Positions 26,910 through 35,781 of a stretch of DNA of 43,054 nt are shown here, piece by piece. Position numbers and translations under genes: made by a program. The number at the start of each line of letters is the position of its first letter. Positions within the stretch are counted from its first letter, which is position 1. Origin of the DNA: Noviherbaspirillum malthae. GTDB lineage: Bacteria; Pseudomonadota; Gammaproteobacteria; Burkholderiales; Burkholderiaceae_D. The stretch covers positions 1-43,054 of the forward strand of contig NZ_JACYXF010000056.1 in the NCBI RefSeq assembly GCF_015352985.1, written 5' to 3'. The notes beneath the pieces were generated by a model, which was not told the DNA's origin, did not search any database, and worked only from the letters and a program-made list of their open reading frames with translations.

Positions 26910-27797
26910 ATGGAATTCATGCTGCTGGCCGAACTGGCTATCAACGGCGCTTTGTCGGGTCTGATGTATTCTCTGGTGGCCATGGGCATCGTGCTGATCT
27001 ACAAATCGTCTTCGGTGCCCAATCTGGCCCAAGGCGCGATGACCATGCTTGGAGCCTATTTCGTACTGGCAATCGCCGGCGGACTTGGCCTGCCGATCTG
27101 GGTAGCAATTCCACTAGCCATGGTGGCCATGTTCATCGTTGGCGTCGGCATTGAACGCGTCGCGCTGCGCCGCCTGGCAGGACGGCCGATCATCATGATC
27201 CTGATGATGACGCTCGGACTGGACATCTTTATCCGCGCCACTTCCATGGCGGTCTGGGGCAGCGCCGGCCGCCCATTATCGATCGGAATTTCCGACGAGC
27301 CGTTGTACTTGGGTCCGCTTCTGATCAACCGCGCCTATGTGATTGGGGCCGGGATTGCGCTGGTATTGTTCGCCATCTTCGTGTTCTTTTTCCATACCCG
27401 GCGCGGTATCGTCCTGCGCGCCATCTCCGACGACTATATCGCCTCCTGGTCGGTCGGCATTTCGGTGGAACGCGGTGTGGCGTTTTCCTGGGCCATGTCG
27501 GCGGTGGTCGCCACCACGGCTGGTGTGCTGTGGGGATCGATCCAGGGCGTGCATCAGGGTTTGGCGCTGCTGCTGCTCAATGGCCTGACGGTGGCAGTGC
27601 TGGGCGGCATGGACAGCATCGGCGGCGCCATCCTGGCCGGCATCCTGCTCGGACTGATCGAAGGTGTTGCTTCCGGTTTCCTCGATCCCCTGGTAGGCGG
27701 CAGTAGCCGTGAACTGGTGGTTGCCGCGACGCTTGTTCTGACCATCTTGATCCGGCCGCACGGCCTTTTCGGACGGCATGACATCGAAAGGATCTGA
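26910..27797 (+). CDS. Liv-type ABC permease (LivH-like)
   Basis: A 295-residue inner-membrane permease with about eight hydrophobic segments. The N-terminus is ELAINGALSGLMYSLVAMGI, followed by IYKSSSVPNLAQGAMTMLGA, the usual LivH N-terminal signature. The loop DDYIASWSVGISVERGVAFS matches the cytoplasmic coupling segment of this family. It starts 2 bp after the ligase stop and ends 5 bp before the next permease. With the LivM-like protein it forms the transmembrane channel of the importer. Confidence 0.92.
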   Translation: MEFMLLAELAINGALSGLMYSLVAMGIVLIYKSSSVPNLAQGAMTMLGAYFVLAIAGGLGLPIWVAIPLAMVAMFIVGVGIERVALRRLAGRPIIMILMMTLGLDIFIRATSMAVWGSAGRPLSIGISDEPLYLGPLLINRAYVIGAGIALVLFAIFVFFFHTRRGIVLRAISDDYIASWSVGISVERGVAFSWAMSAVVATTAGVLWGSIQGVHQGLALLLLNGLTVAVLGGMDSIGGAILAGILLGLIEGVASGFLDPLVGGSSRELVVAATLVLTILIRPHGLFGRHDIERI

Positions 27798-27802
27798 CCG
27801 CC

Positions 27803-28876
27803 ATGCTATTTCGCCAATCCGGGATTCTCCATACTAGCTACGCCAGCGCGCAGTCTCTGTTTCCGCTGTCGGCAGACCGCTGGATGATCAGCGCGCTGCT
27901 GGCGCTGGCACTGTCCGCGCCATTTACGATGAGCTCGCTGACCGTCAGCACCGTGCTTCTGCCGTGGCTGGTCTGGACTGCGGCGGCGCTCGGCCTTAAC
28001 CTGATCCTGGGCTGGGCTGGGCAGTTTCACTTCGGCTATGCGGCCATCATGGGCATCGGCGCTTACACCGCGGTGCATGGGGCGCGCAACGGCATTCCCT
28101 GGGAAGTCGCGGTGATCCTCGGCGGCGTAATGGCGGCTGTCATCGGCATCGTCTTCGCCTTCGCCGCACTGCGCGTCAAGGGGCTGTATCTGGCGCTGAG
28201 CACGCTGGCGCTGCAATTCGTGATGGACTGGGTGATCGCCCACGTGCCAGCCATCAGCGGCGGATCGCAGGCTACGCTGCAGGCCCCGTCCATGCAACTG
28301 CTGGGCCAGGCGATCACTTCGGAACGCGGCTTGTACTACGTGGCCCTGGGATGGTGCCTGTTAGTTACCATGTTCATGCTGAACCTGCGTCGCACCGGCC
28401 TGGGCCGCGCCCTGGTGGCCGTGCGCGAGAAGGACTTCGCCGCAGCAGTGATCGGGGTGCACAGCCTCTATTACAAGCTGATCGCCTTCGCTACATCGTC
28501 GTTCATTGGCGGCGTCACCGGAGCGATCCTGATCTTCACGTTCTATCGCGCGGCCACACCGGAGCAGTTCGCGGTGAACGTTTCCATCGAGATTCTTGCC
28601 ATGGTAATTGTCGGCGGACTGGGCAGCATCATCGGCAGCTACTTCGGCGCCGCATTCATCCTGCTCATGCCCGGGATGATGAACAGCTTCATCACCTGGG
28701 TCGCTCAGCTGGCCGGCGTGTCGCTCGGCGTGGAAACCCTGGCGCATATCCCGCACGCGGTCTATGGGGCGCTGATTATCCTGTTCCTGCTGATCGAACC
28801 GATGGGACTGGGGAAGTTGTACGGAAACATACGCAACTACCTGCTGGTATGGCCATTCGGCTATGCACGGAAATAG
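27803..28876 (+). CDS. Liv-type ABC permease (LivM-like)
   Basis: A 357-residue membrane protein with multiple hydrophobic stretches. The LivM block reads AALGLNLILGWAGQFHFGYA, then AIMGIGAYTAVHGARNG. The later segment RRTGLGRALVAVREKDFAAA holds the EAA-like coupling loop that contacts the ATPases. A 30-residue hydrophilic N-terminus precedes the first membrane span. It lies 5 bp after the LivH-like gene and 10 bp before the LivF-like gene, so it is firmly within the operon. Confidence 0.92.
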   Translation: MLFRQSGILHTSYASAQSLFPLSADRWMISALLALALSAPFTMSSLTVSTVLLPWLVWTAAALGLNLILGWAGQFHFGYAAIMGIGAYTAVHGARNGIPWEVAVILGGVMAAVIGIVFAFAALRVKGLYLALSTLALQFVMDWVIAHVPAISGGSQATLQAPSMQLLGQAITSERGLYYVALGWCLLVTMFMLNLRRTGLGRALVAVREKDFAAAVIGVHSLYYKLIAFATSSFIGGVTGAILIFTFYRAATPEQFAVNVSIEILAMVIVGGLGSIIGSYFGAAFILLMPGMMNSFITWVAQLAGVSLGVETLAHIPHAVYGALIILFLLIEPMGLGKLYGNIRNYLLVWPFGYARK

Positions 28877-28886
28877 AGGCGACATC

Positions 28887-29741
28887 ATGCTGACCACCGA
28901 ACAATCCGCATCACCAGTAGTGGCGCCCTCGCAGGGCAGCGAGCCGGGCGGCATGGTGCTGTCGCTCAACAATGTCGAAGTCATCTACGACCATGTTTCA
29001 CTGGCGATCAAAGGGGTCTCGATAGAGGTGCCGCAGTCCGGTATGGTCGCCTTGCTGGGAGCCAATGGCGCAGGCAAGAGCACGACCCTCAAATCGGTCA
29101 GCGGCCTGCTGCGCCCGGAGCGTGGGCTGGTCACGCGCGGCGAGGTGCGTTTTCTCGGACACAACATCGATGCGTTGCTGCCCCAGCAGCGGGTGAAGAT
29201 GGGTATCGCGCATGTCCTGGAAGGCCGCCGCGTGTTCGAGCACATGACGCCCGACGAAAACCTGGTGGCAGCGTCTGCGGTGCGTGGCAGCCGACAGGAC
29301 ATGCTGCGCCACAAGGACATGGTCTACACCTATTTCCCGCGCCTGTTTGAGCGTCGGACCGCGCAAGCTGGCTATCTGTCCGGTGGCGAACAGCAGATGC
29401 TGGCCATCGGCCGCGCGCTGATGACTCAGCCCAAGCTGCTGATGCTGGACGAACCGAGCCTGGGCCTCGCGCCTTTTCTGGTGGCGGAGATCTTCGATAT
29501 TGTCCGCCGCATCAACAAGGAAGAAGGCTTGTCGGTGCTGCTGGTGGAACAGAATGCGATTGCCGCGCTCGAAGTGGTGTCGCACGCTTACCTGATCGAG
29601 AACGGGCGCGTGGTGATGCACGACGGCGCTGAGGCCATGAAGAAGAACCCCGATATCCAGGAGTTCTACCTGGGCGGCACGGAAGGCCGTAGCTTCCACG
29701 ACATCAAGCATTACCGGCGCCGCAAGCGGTGGCTGACCTGA
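28887..29741 (+). CDS. Liv-type ABC transporter ATP-binding protein (LivF-like)
   Basis: A 284-residue ABC ATPase with canonical motifs: Walker A LLGANGAGKSTTLKSVSGLL, signature YLSGGEQQMLAIGRAL, Walker B LLMLDEPSLGLAP and a switch His-like region LLVEQNAIAALEV. A 30-residue leader precedes the conserved domain. The C-terminus carries an extra tail, GTEGRSFHDIKHYRRRKRWL, rich in basic residues, which is longer than that of leucine-system LivF proteins. The ATG at 28887 follows AGAGGCGAC. It is the partner of the ATPase at 24120. Confidence 0.92.
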   Translation: MLTTEQSASPVVAPSQGSEPGGMVLSLNNVEVIYDHVSLAIKGVSIEVPQSGMVALLGANGAGKSTTLKSVSGLLRPERGLVTRGEVRFLGHNIDALLPQQRVKMGIAHVLEGRRVFEHMTPDENLVAASAVRGSRQDMLRHKDMVYTYFPRLFERRTAQAGYLSGGEQQMLAIGRALMTQPKLLMLDEPSLGLAPFLVAEIFDIVRRINKEEGLSVLLVEQNAIAALEVVSHAYLIENGRVVMHDGAEAMKKNPDIQEFYLGGTEGRSFHDIKHYRRRKRWLT

Positions 29742-29748
29742 ATTCTGG

Positions 29749-29785
29749 CCGAGCGCGGGGCGCATCCGGCTGCCCCGAAGCTCGG
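29749..29785 (+). promoter_or_regulatory. Intercistronic hairpin before the binding-protein gene
   Basis: CCGAGC-gc-GGGGC pairs with GCCCC-gaa-GCTCGG around a 10-nt loop, giving an 11-bp stem with a small internal bulge and no T-run. Such a structure between the ATPase and binding-protein genes could protect or process mRNA so that binding protein is made in excess. A second inverted repeat, CGTACGGG (29811-29818) and CCCGTACG (29841-29848), lies closer to the ATG; its role is unknown. Confidence 0.45.
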
Positions 29786-29865
29786 TCCGACGCATAGTCC
29801 TGGGTTGTACCGTACGGGGTGCCCGATGGACTCTTATAAACCCGTACGCGTTAAAGGAGACAACG

Positions 29866-31119
29866 ATGACATCGAAGTTACTTTCCGTCGTGGCGGGTCT
29901 GGGGCTGGCGCTTGCAGGCCTGCATGCTGCACACGCACAGCAGGCCCAGCCGATCAAGTTTGCGCTGTGTTATGACCTGAGCAAATCTTATGGCTTCGTC
30001 ACGCCGCAAATCTCCCAGGCGGCGACCGATTATGCGAACCTGCTCAATCAGACGGGCGGCATCGAGGGCCACCCGGTCGAAATCCTGGTCCAGGACCATG
30101 GCAACGAGCCGCAACGCGGGATCGAATGCTATGAAAAGATGAAGCGCGAAGGCGCGCTGACTTTCGATTTCCTCTCCACGCCGGTTTCCCGCGCTGTCCT
30201 GCCGCGCGCCATGGAAGACGGCAACGTCATGATCCAGTCTTTCGTCGGGCGCGGTGATGCGATCGACGGCGAAGTGTTCAAGTGGGTGTTCCCGATCGGG
30301 CCGACCTACTGGGGCCAGATGGCCAACAACGTGCACTACATCAAGACCAAGCACAATAATTCGCTCAAGGGCGTCAAGATCGCCTTCATTTATCCAGACT
30401 ATCCATTCGGGCAGGAGCCCATCGGCGTGCTCAAAACCCTGGCCGCTCGCGAAGGCTTCGAGCTGCAGCTCGTTCCCTACCCGATGCCTGGCAACAACCA
30501 GACCTCCGCTTGGAGCCAGATGCGGCGAGTCAACCCCGACTGGGTGATCAGCTGGGGCTTATCCAATATGCATGTGGTCAGTTCACGCGAAATGAAACGC
30601 AACGGCATTCCCATGGACAAGTACATCTCGGTCAACTGGCTCAACGAAGTCGATATCGCCAACATCGGCCCGGAGGCGGCCAAGGGCCTCAAACGCGGCA
30701 CCAATGTGACCGGCGGGCAGAACCACCCGCTCATCCAGCAGATCTCGAAGGAGCTCTATGACAAAAACAAAGGTGCCGGCGACCGCAAGCATCTGAACGA
30801 CATTTACTACAACACCGGCCTGGCCATGTATGCCAGCGTGTTTGAAGGTGCGCGCCAGGCGATCCGCCAGGGAGGCTGGCCGCTGAACCCGGAGAAGATG
30901 AAGCGCGGTTTGGAAAGCCTGAAGAACTTCGATGGCAACGGCCTTATCGCTCCAGTGACCGTGACCGCCAAGGACCATGGCGGCGGCGGCAAGACCCGCA
31001 TCGACATGTGGGACGGCGCAAAGTGGGTGCCGCAGACCGACTGGTTCTCCGCCTATGACGATGTGATCCAGGAAATCGTCAAGAAGGAATCGTCCGAGTT
31101 CGCGAGAAACAAGAAGTAG
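29866..31119 (+). CDS. ABC transporter substrate-binding protein (LivK-like)
   Basis: A 417-residue periplasmic binding protein. Residues 1-24 form a signal peptide (basic start, hydrophobic core, cleavage after AHA), so it is exported. The mature part begins near QQAQPIKFALCYDLSKSYGF and contains QISQAATDYANLLNQTGGIE and GHPVEILVQDHGNEP, as in type-I Liv-family receptors. It is longer than leucine-binding LivK (about 370), like aromatic or organic-acid receptors. AAAGGAGACAACG precedes the ATG. It ends the operon before a strong terminator. It delivers the substrate to the permeases encoded at 26910 and 27803. Confidence 0.92.
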   Translation: MTSKLLSVVAGLGLALAGLHAAHAQQAQPIKFALCYDLSKSYGFVTPQISQAATDYANLLNQTGGIEGHPVEILVQDHGNEPQRGIECYEKMKREGALTFDFLSTPVSRAVLPRAMEDGNVMIQSFVGRGDAIDGEVFKWVFPIGPTYWGQMANNVHYIKTKHNNSLKGVKIAFIYPDYPFGQEPIGVLKTLAAREGFELQLVPYPMPGNNQTSAWSQMRRVNPDWVISWGLSNMHVVSSREMKRNGIPMDKYISVNWLNEVDIANIGPEAAKGLKRGTNVTGGQNHPLIQQISKELYDKNKGAGDRKHLNDIYYNTGLAMYASVFEGARQAIRQGGWPLNPEKMKRGLESLKNFDGNGLIAPVTVTAKDHGGGGKTRIDMWDGAKWVPQTDWFSAYDDVIQEIVKKESSEFARNKK

Positions 31120-31135
31120 TCGGCGACACGGCACG

Positions 31136-31173
31136 AAAAGGCGAACAGAACGATACGCCTGTTTGCCTTTTTT
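31136..31173 (+). terminator. Rho-independent terminator after the ABC operon
   Basis: AAAAGGCGAACAG (31136-31148) pairs with CTGTTTGCCTTTT around a short loop, with one mismatch in 13, and ends in a run of T. This is a clear intrinsic terminator 17 bp after the binding-protein stop. Confidence 0.85.
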
Positions 31174-31217
31174 CATTTCACATTGCGGTGGGCATGCCAT
31201 CACTCAAAGGTAAAGCA

Positions 31218-31997
31218 ATGAGCAACGAGGTTCTCTTCGACCAACAGGACGGCGTGGCAACCATCACTCTGAATCGTCCCGAAGCGCGCAATGCGCTCTC
31301 GGTATCCGCCTCCAACCGGCTCCTCGAATTATGGGACCTGATCGACGGCTCGAACACGATCCGTGCGGTCATCCTGACTTCGGCCGACTGCGGCACGTTC
31401 TGCGCCGGCATGGATCTCAAGGAAGCAGCGCGCATCAAGGCCAAACAGGGCAAGGATATCCTCAGCATGATCAAAGACCCGATGCACCAGCGTATGCGCC
31501 GCGTGCGCCAGCCTGTGATCGCGGCGATGACCGGTCATGCCACCGCCGGCGGCATGCTGCTGTCCCTGAACGCCGACCTGCGGGTCGGGCTGGCCGGCAC
31601 CCGCATGGGCATCACCGAAGTCAAGATCGGACGCGGCTCGCCGTGGGCGGTGCCGCTGGTATCGATGCTGCCGCAGCCGTTGGTGATGGAAATGGTACTG
31701 ACCGGCGAACTCGTTCCCATCGAGCGACTGCAAGCGCTAGGCTTCGTCAATCATGTGGAAGCGACGCCCGATGCGGTGCGCGAACGCGCCGCGTCACTTG
31801 CCCGAATCATCCGCGACAATGCTCCCCTCTCGGTGATGGCGGGCAAACAGTCCGTGCTGGCCGCAATGAGCAAGGGTTGCGAGGAGGGATTCAAAGCCGC
31901 GTTGGAAATCCATCAGCCGGTGTATGCCAGCGCCGATGCGGTGGAAGGCCCGCGCGCCTTTGCCGAAAAAAGGAAGCCGGTCTGGCAGGGAAAGTAG
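31218..31997 (+). CDS. Enoyl-CoA hydratase/isomerase-family protein
   Basis: A 259-residue crotonase. The start at 31218 (MSNEVLFDQQDGVATITLNR) follows AAAGGTAAAGCA; an upstream in-frame ATG at 31194 lacks such a site. The oxyanion region is CGTFCAGMDLKEAAR. The first catalytic position reads HATAGGMLLSLNAD, Leu instead of Glu, while the second Glu is kept in GITEVKIGRGSPW. One-Glu crotonases include isomerases and dehalogenase- or lyase-like members, so hydratase is only a default name. It lies after the ABC terminator and may be expressed from its own promoter or by read-through. It is the third crotonase of the island, each with a different active-site pair. Confidence 0.82.
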   Translation: MSNEVLFDQQDGVATITLNRPEARNALSVSASNRLLELWDLIDGSNTIRAVILTSADCGTFCAGMDLKEAARIKAKQGKDILSMIKDPMHQRMRRVRQPVIAAMTGHATAGGMLLSLNADLRVGLAGTRMGITEVKIGRGSPWAVPLVSMLPQPLVMEMVLTGELVPIERLQALGFVNHVEATPDAVRERAASLARIIRDNAPLSVMAGKQSVLAAMSKGCEEGFKAALEIHQPVYASADAVEGPRAFAEKRKPVWQGK

Positions 31998-32175
31998 CCG
32001 GCGGCGTCCACTTTCCCGGAGCCTGAACCGGGCGCCGGGTGCCTGCCCGCCTGCCCTTTTCCGCTCTCGTGACGGAGCTCCTTTAAACCGCCCCTTCGAG
32101 CGCCCTTTTACCCGGCAGACAACACAGATATCGAGCGATTCGCGGCGGCGCCTGACGCAATGAGAGCGATTCTGC

Positions 32176-32595
32176 TCAGGCCCGCCGAAAGCACGGCAGC
32201 GCCATGCCGTCGCCGACTGGCTCGCAGACCAGTTCCACCGCCATGTCGAATTCGACCTTCTCCGGATCGCCCCCTACCAGCGAGCTGATCATGCGCGGTC
32301 CCTCCTCCAGCTCGACCAGCAGCACGGCGTAGGGAGTGTCGCCCTTGAAGGCCGGGCCCGGCGCACGATAGACCACGCTAAAAGAGTGCACCTTGCCGCG
32401 CCCGCTGGCGGCACGGTGTTCCAGCCGGGACGAGCCGCAATCGCGGCAAATCCCCTGCTGGTAATAATGGACGCGGTGACAAGCCAGGCAGTGCTGCAGC
32501 AGCAGCTTGCCATCGGCGATCCCTTCCCAGAAGACGGCAGAATCGGCGTCGGGAAGCGGCAACGGTTTTTTCAACGCGTCTTCGGGCCTGATCAT
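32176..32595 (-). CDS. DUF35 / OB-fold zinc-ribbon acyl-CoA-associated protein
   Basis: A 139-residue protein with a rubredoxin-like zinc ribbon, Cys36-x2-Cys39 and Cys50-x2-Cys53 (LQHCLACHRVHYYQQGICRD), then an OB-fold with KVHSFSVVYRAPGPAFKG and TPYAVLLVELEEGPRMISSL. This is the DUF35 family, whose members form complexes with thiolase-fold partners, for example the steroid side-chain aldolase Ltp2 with the ChsH2 DUF35 domain. The start ATG overlaps the stop of the thiolase-like gene (ATGA), so the two are made together and probably form one complex. The zinc site is structural in known members. Confidence 0.88.
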   Translation of the reverse strand: MIRPEDALKKPLPLPDADSAVFWEGIADGKLLLQHCLACHRVHYYQQGICRDCGSSRLEHRAASGRGKVHSFSVVYRAPGPAFKGDTPYAVLLVELEEGPRMISSLVGGDPEKVEFDMAVELVCEPVGDGMALPCFRRA

Positions 32596-33782
32596 AATGT
32601 GCTCTCCGTGCCGAGAATGGTGGTGGCGTTGGTTGCAAATCCCGCCCCGAGGCTGTGCACCAGGCCAAGAGCAGCGTTTGCGACCTGACGTTCCGCGCAC
32701 TCCCCGCGCAGCTGGCGGATGACTTCGTAAAAATGAAACAGCCCGCCCGGCATGCCCGAATGCGCGAATGCCAGCAGGCCGCCATGCGTGTTGGTGGGGA
32801 TCGCACCGCCGTAGGTCATCTGGCCATCCTCGACGAAACGCCCGCCCTCGCCCTTCGGGCAGAAACCCAGGTCCTCCAGCATCATGATGACGGTGCCGGT
32901 GAAGCAATCGTAGATGCCCGCCACATCGATGTCGGAGGGGCCGCAGCCTGCCATCGCATAGGCCTTGTGGCCAGACTGCAGCGCGCCGGTCGTGGTCAGC
33001 GAAGGCATGAGGAAGATGTGTTCATGGGTATAGCATTCCCCGGCGCCCAAGATGTAGACCGGCGTCTTCACGCCCAGGGAGCGTGCGCGCTCGGCCGAGG
33101 TGACAACGAAAGCCGCGCCGCCATCGGAGATCAGCGAGCAGTCCAATTTGTGATACGGCGTGGTGACCATTCCCGAGTTCAATACGTCCTCGACGGTGAT
33201 CGGCGTGGTCATCTGGGCGCCGGGCGTGCGCCGCGCATGCTCGCGCTGTGTGACCGCGACCATGGCCAGTTGTTCGGCCGTCGTGCCGTACTCCTTCATG
33301 TGACGGTGCGCAGTCATGGCAAAGGTATTGGCAACAGGAATGCCGAAGGGCATCTCATATTGCTGGTCGCGGCTCTCCGTCATCGAACGCAAGGCAAGAT
33401 CGGGAGAGAGGCCGCTGAGCAGGCTGTCCCCGCCAACTACCAGGATGGTATCGGCCAACCCGCCGGCAATGGCTGCGGCCGCGACGTTGAACAGAGTGGC
33501 GGCTGTCGCTCCGGATACCTGCAGGGTATTGGAGAACGTAGGCTGGATACCCAGGTACTCACTGAACGCTACGCTGAAACGGTGAAACGGCGAGGCGAAA
33601 GCAGAACAGGCCAGCACGCCGTCGATCTGCTGTTTGCCGATGCCGGCGTCTTCCAGCGCCCTGCCTGCTGCCTGGGCGGCGAGCAGCAACGGACTCTTGC
33701 CGGGCACCTTTCCCACTTCGGACAGCCCTGCGCCAATGATGGCAGTCTTGCCGCGCAGGCTGGATCGATGCGTGTTCATCAT
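32592..33782 (-). CDS. SCP2/thiolase-fold protein without catalytic cysteines
   Basis: A 396-residue thiolase-fold protein of the lipid-transfer (SCPx/Ltp2) branch. The fold is evident from KTAIIGAGLSEVGKVPGKSP, AAAIAGGLADTILVVGGDSL and DIDVAGIYDCFTGTVIMMLE. The nucleophile position, normally CxSG, reads TLQVSGATAA (Gln88). The C-terminal cysteine motif is replaced by VHSLGAGFATN, while the histidine loop survives as NTHGGLLAFAHSGMPGG. Without cysteines it cannot be an ordinary thiolase. Ltp2-type retro-aldolases show the same loss and also need a DUF35 partner, which here is the next gene. A carbon-carbon lyase acting on a branched hydroxyacyl-CoA is the best guess. GGGAGC precedes the start. 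Confidence 0.85.
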   Translation of the reverse strand: MMNTHRSSLRGKTAIIGAGLSEVGKVPGKSPLLLAAQAAGRALEDAGIGKQQIDGVLACSAFASPFHRFSVAFSEYLGIQPTFSNTLQVSGATAATLFNVAAAAIAGGLADTILVVGGDSLLSGLSPDLALRSMTESRDQQYEMPFGIPVANTFAMTAHRHMKEYGTTAEQLAMVAVTQREHARRTPGAQMTTPITVEDVLNSGMVTTPYHKLDCSLISDGGAAFVVTSAERARSLGVKTPVYILGAGECYTHEHIFLMPSLTTTGALQSGHKAYAMAGCGPSDIDVAGIYDCFTGTVIMMLEDLGFCPKGEGGRFVEDGQMTYGGAIPTNTHGGLLAFAHSGMPGGLFHFYEVIRQLRGECAERQVANAALGLVHSLGAGFATNATTILGTESTL

Positions 33783-33795
33783 GTGTTGTGCTCCC

Positions 33796-35781
33796 TCATT
33801 GCGCCGACCCGGTAACCGCGCGCAGTTCAGCCACCGCTTCCGGATTCACCAGCGCGGTCAGGTCGCCCGGCTCGTTGCCTTGAAAAACGGCGCGCACGAC
33901 CCGGCGCATCACTTTCATATTGCGGGTTTTCGGCAAATCACTAACAAATACTACCTGCTGCGGCCGGTAGGAAGCGCCCATTCCCGTCACAACCGCGCGG
34001 GACAGTACAGCGGCGCTGTCCTCGTCGGGCGCCACGCCCGGCATGGCCACGCAGACACAGACAATCGCCGAGCCCTTGAGTGGATCGGGCACGCCGATGA
34101 CTGCAGCTTCGGAAATCAGGCCGGTCGCCATGAGCAGACTTTCTATCTCGGAAGGCCCGGTACGCTTGCCCGATACTTTGATCGTGTCGTCCGACCGGCC
34201 GAGGATGAAGTAAAGGCCGTCCTCATCCTGCATCGCGAAGTCGCCATGCACCCAGATGCCCGGGATGGTGTTCCAGTAGCTTTCCAGGTAACGCGCGTCG
34301 TCCTTCCAAAGGCTCTTGGTCATGCCGATCGAGGCCTGGCGCAGCACCACCTCGCCCACCTGTCCAGGCGGCACCTGTCTGCCGGTGTCGTCGACGATGT
34401 CCGTGCCCATGCCCAGCCCGCGCCCGCCGAAGGAGCCCGGCTTCATTGGATGATGAACGGTGCCCGTGAAGATGCAGCCGCCGACCTCGGTCCCGCCCGA
34501 GACATTGATGATCGGCAGTGCCGACTTGCCCACGCGCTCGAAGAACCAGCGCCACGGTGCTTCGGTCCAGGCCTCGCCCCCCGAGCACAGGATGCGCAGC
34601 GCGGACAAATCATAACTGTCGACCTCATCGCCATGCCGCATCAGGCCGCGGATCAGCGTCGGCGAGACGCCCAGGTAAGTCACCTTATGGTCCTGGATCA
34701 GGCGCCAGAATCGCCCGGTATCGGGATAATCCGGCGTGCCCTCGGCAACCAACAGGCTGCCACCAAACATACTCGGGATGCAGGCGCACATCGCGCCGAC
34801 CATCCATCCCATGTCGCTCATGAAGAAGAACCGGTCACTTTGCTTGAAGTCGCCGCAGATATGCATGTCCCTCGTCACCATCGAACCGAGAAAGCCGACA
34901 TGGGTCCAGACGCAACCTTTGGGCTTGCCGGTCGTACCGGAGGTGTACAGCAGGATCGCGGGCGCCTCCGCTTCCATTTCTTCCGTGGGAAAGTCGTCGG
35001 GCTGTCCGTCGATGACCTCGCTCCACCAGCGATCGCGTCCGGCCTGCATCGGTGTCGCCAGCGTGTCCCCCATGCGTTTGAGCACGATCACGTGCTTCAC
35101 ATCCCTTGCCTCAAGCAGGGCTTCATCGAGCACAGGCTTGAGCGCGGCTGTGGTGCCGCGCCGCCAGGTGCCATCCGCCGTGATGACGGCCTTCGCACCG
35201 CCATCCTTCAGGCGCGTGGCCACAGGATGGGCGCCGAACCCGGAAAACAGCGGCATGAGGATGGCGCCGATCTTGATCACCGCGAAAAAAGCGACGTAGG
35301 TTTCCGGCAGATTCGGCATGAAGATGCCGACCGTGTCACCGCGGCCGATACCCAGCGCCTTGAGGCCGGCGGCAAAACGGCATACCTCGGCATCGAATTC
35401 GCGGTAACTCAGACTACGTCTTTCCTCCGACCGCTCGCCTTCCCACGTCAGGAAGGTGCGATCCCATGCCGGTGTGCCGCGGTGCTTGTCCAGGCAGTTC
35501 AGCACCAGGTTAGTGGTGCCGCCGACGCACCAGCGTGCCCAGGCAATACCGCCCGATGCATCGAGCATCTGGTCATAGTTCCGGTAGAACCGTATGCCGC
35601 AAAAGCGGAACACGTGTCCCATGAGCCATGCGGGATCGGCGTCGGCCTTCTGCACCAGGGACTCGTAGTCAGGCATGCCGGTGAGCGCGAGAAATGCGCG
35701 CAGATTGCTCTGCTCGACGAGTTGCCGGGAAGGCATCCAAGAGAATTGTCCTGTCCGTTCTTGTTTTTCCATGCTGATCAT
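33796..35781 (-). CDS. Acetyl/acetoacetyl-CoA-synthetase-like acyl-CoA ligase
   Basis: A 661-residue AMP-forming ligase resembling the acetyl-CoA synthetase group by length and motifs. An N-terminal cap (FRFCGIRFYRNYDQMLDASG) precedes the P-loop ILLYTSGTTGKPKGCVWTHV. Further motifs are the GTEVGG loop in INVSGGTEVGGCIFTG, the hinge FILGRSDDTIKVSGKRTGPS, and the C-terminal lysine region SDLPKTRNMKVMRRVVRA. The start overlaps the stop of the upstream ligase (ATGA). It is 13 bp before the thiolase-like gene. It may activate a short or branched acid released in the pathway. The second ATG, at 35772, is an alternative start. Confidence 0.87.
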   Translation of the reverse strand: MISMEKQERTGQFSWMPSRQLVEQSNLRAFLALTGMPDYESLVQKADADPAWLMGHVFRFCGIRFYRNYDQMLDASGGIAWARWCVGGTTNLVLNCLDKHRGTPAWDRTFLTWEGERSEERRSLSYREFDAEVCRFAAGLKALGIGRGDTVGIFMPNLPETYVAFFAVIKIGAILMPLFSGFGAHPVATRLKDGGAKAVITADGTWRRGTTAALKPVLDEALLEARDVKHVIVLKRMGDTLATPMQAGRDRWWSEVIDGQPDDFPTEEMEAEAPAILLYTSGTTGKPKGCVWTHVGFLGSMVTRDMHICGDFKQSDRFFFMSDMGWMVGAMCACIPSMFGGSLLVAEGTPDYPDTGRFWRLIQDHKVTYLGVSPTLIRGLMRHGDEVDSYDLSALRILCSGGEAWTEAPWRWFFERVGKSALPIINVSGGTEVGGCIFTGTVHHPMKPGSFGGRGLGMGTDIVDDTGRQVPPGQVGEVVLRQASIGMTKSLWKDDARYLESYWNTIPGIWVHGDFAMQDEDGLYFILGRSDDTIKVSGKRTGPSEIESLLMATGLISEAAVIGVPDPLKGSAIVCVCVAMPGVAPDEDSAAVLSRAVVTGMGASYRPQQVVFVSDLPKTRNMKVMRRVVRAVFQGNEPGDLTALVNPEAVAELRAVTGSAQ

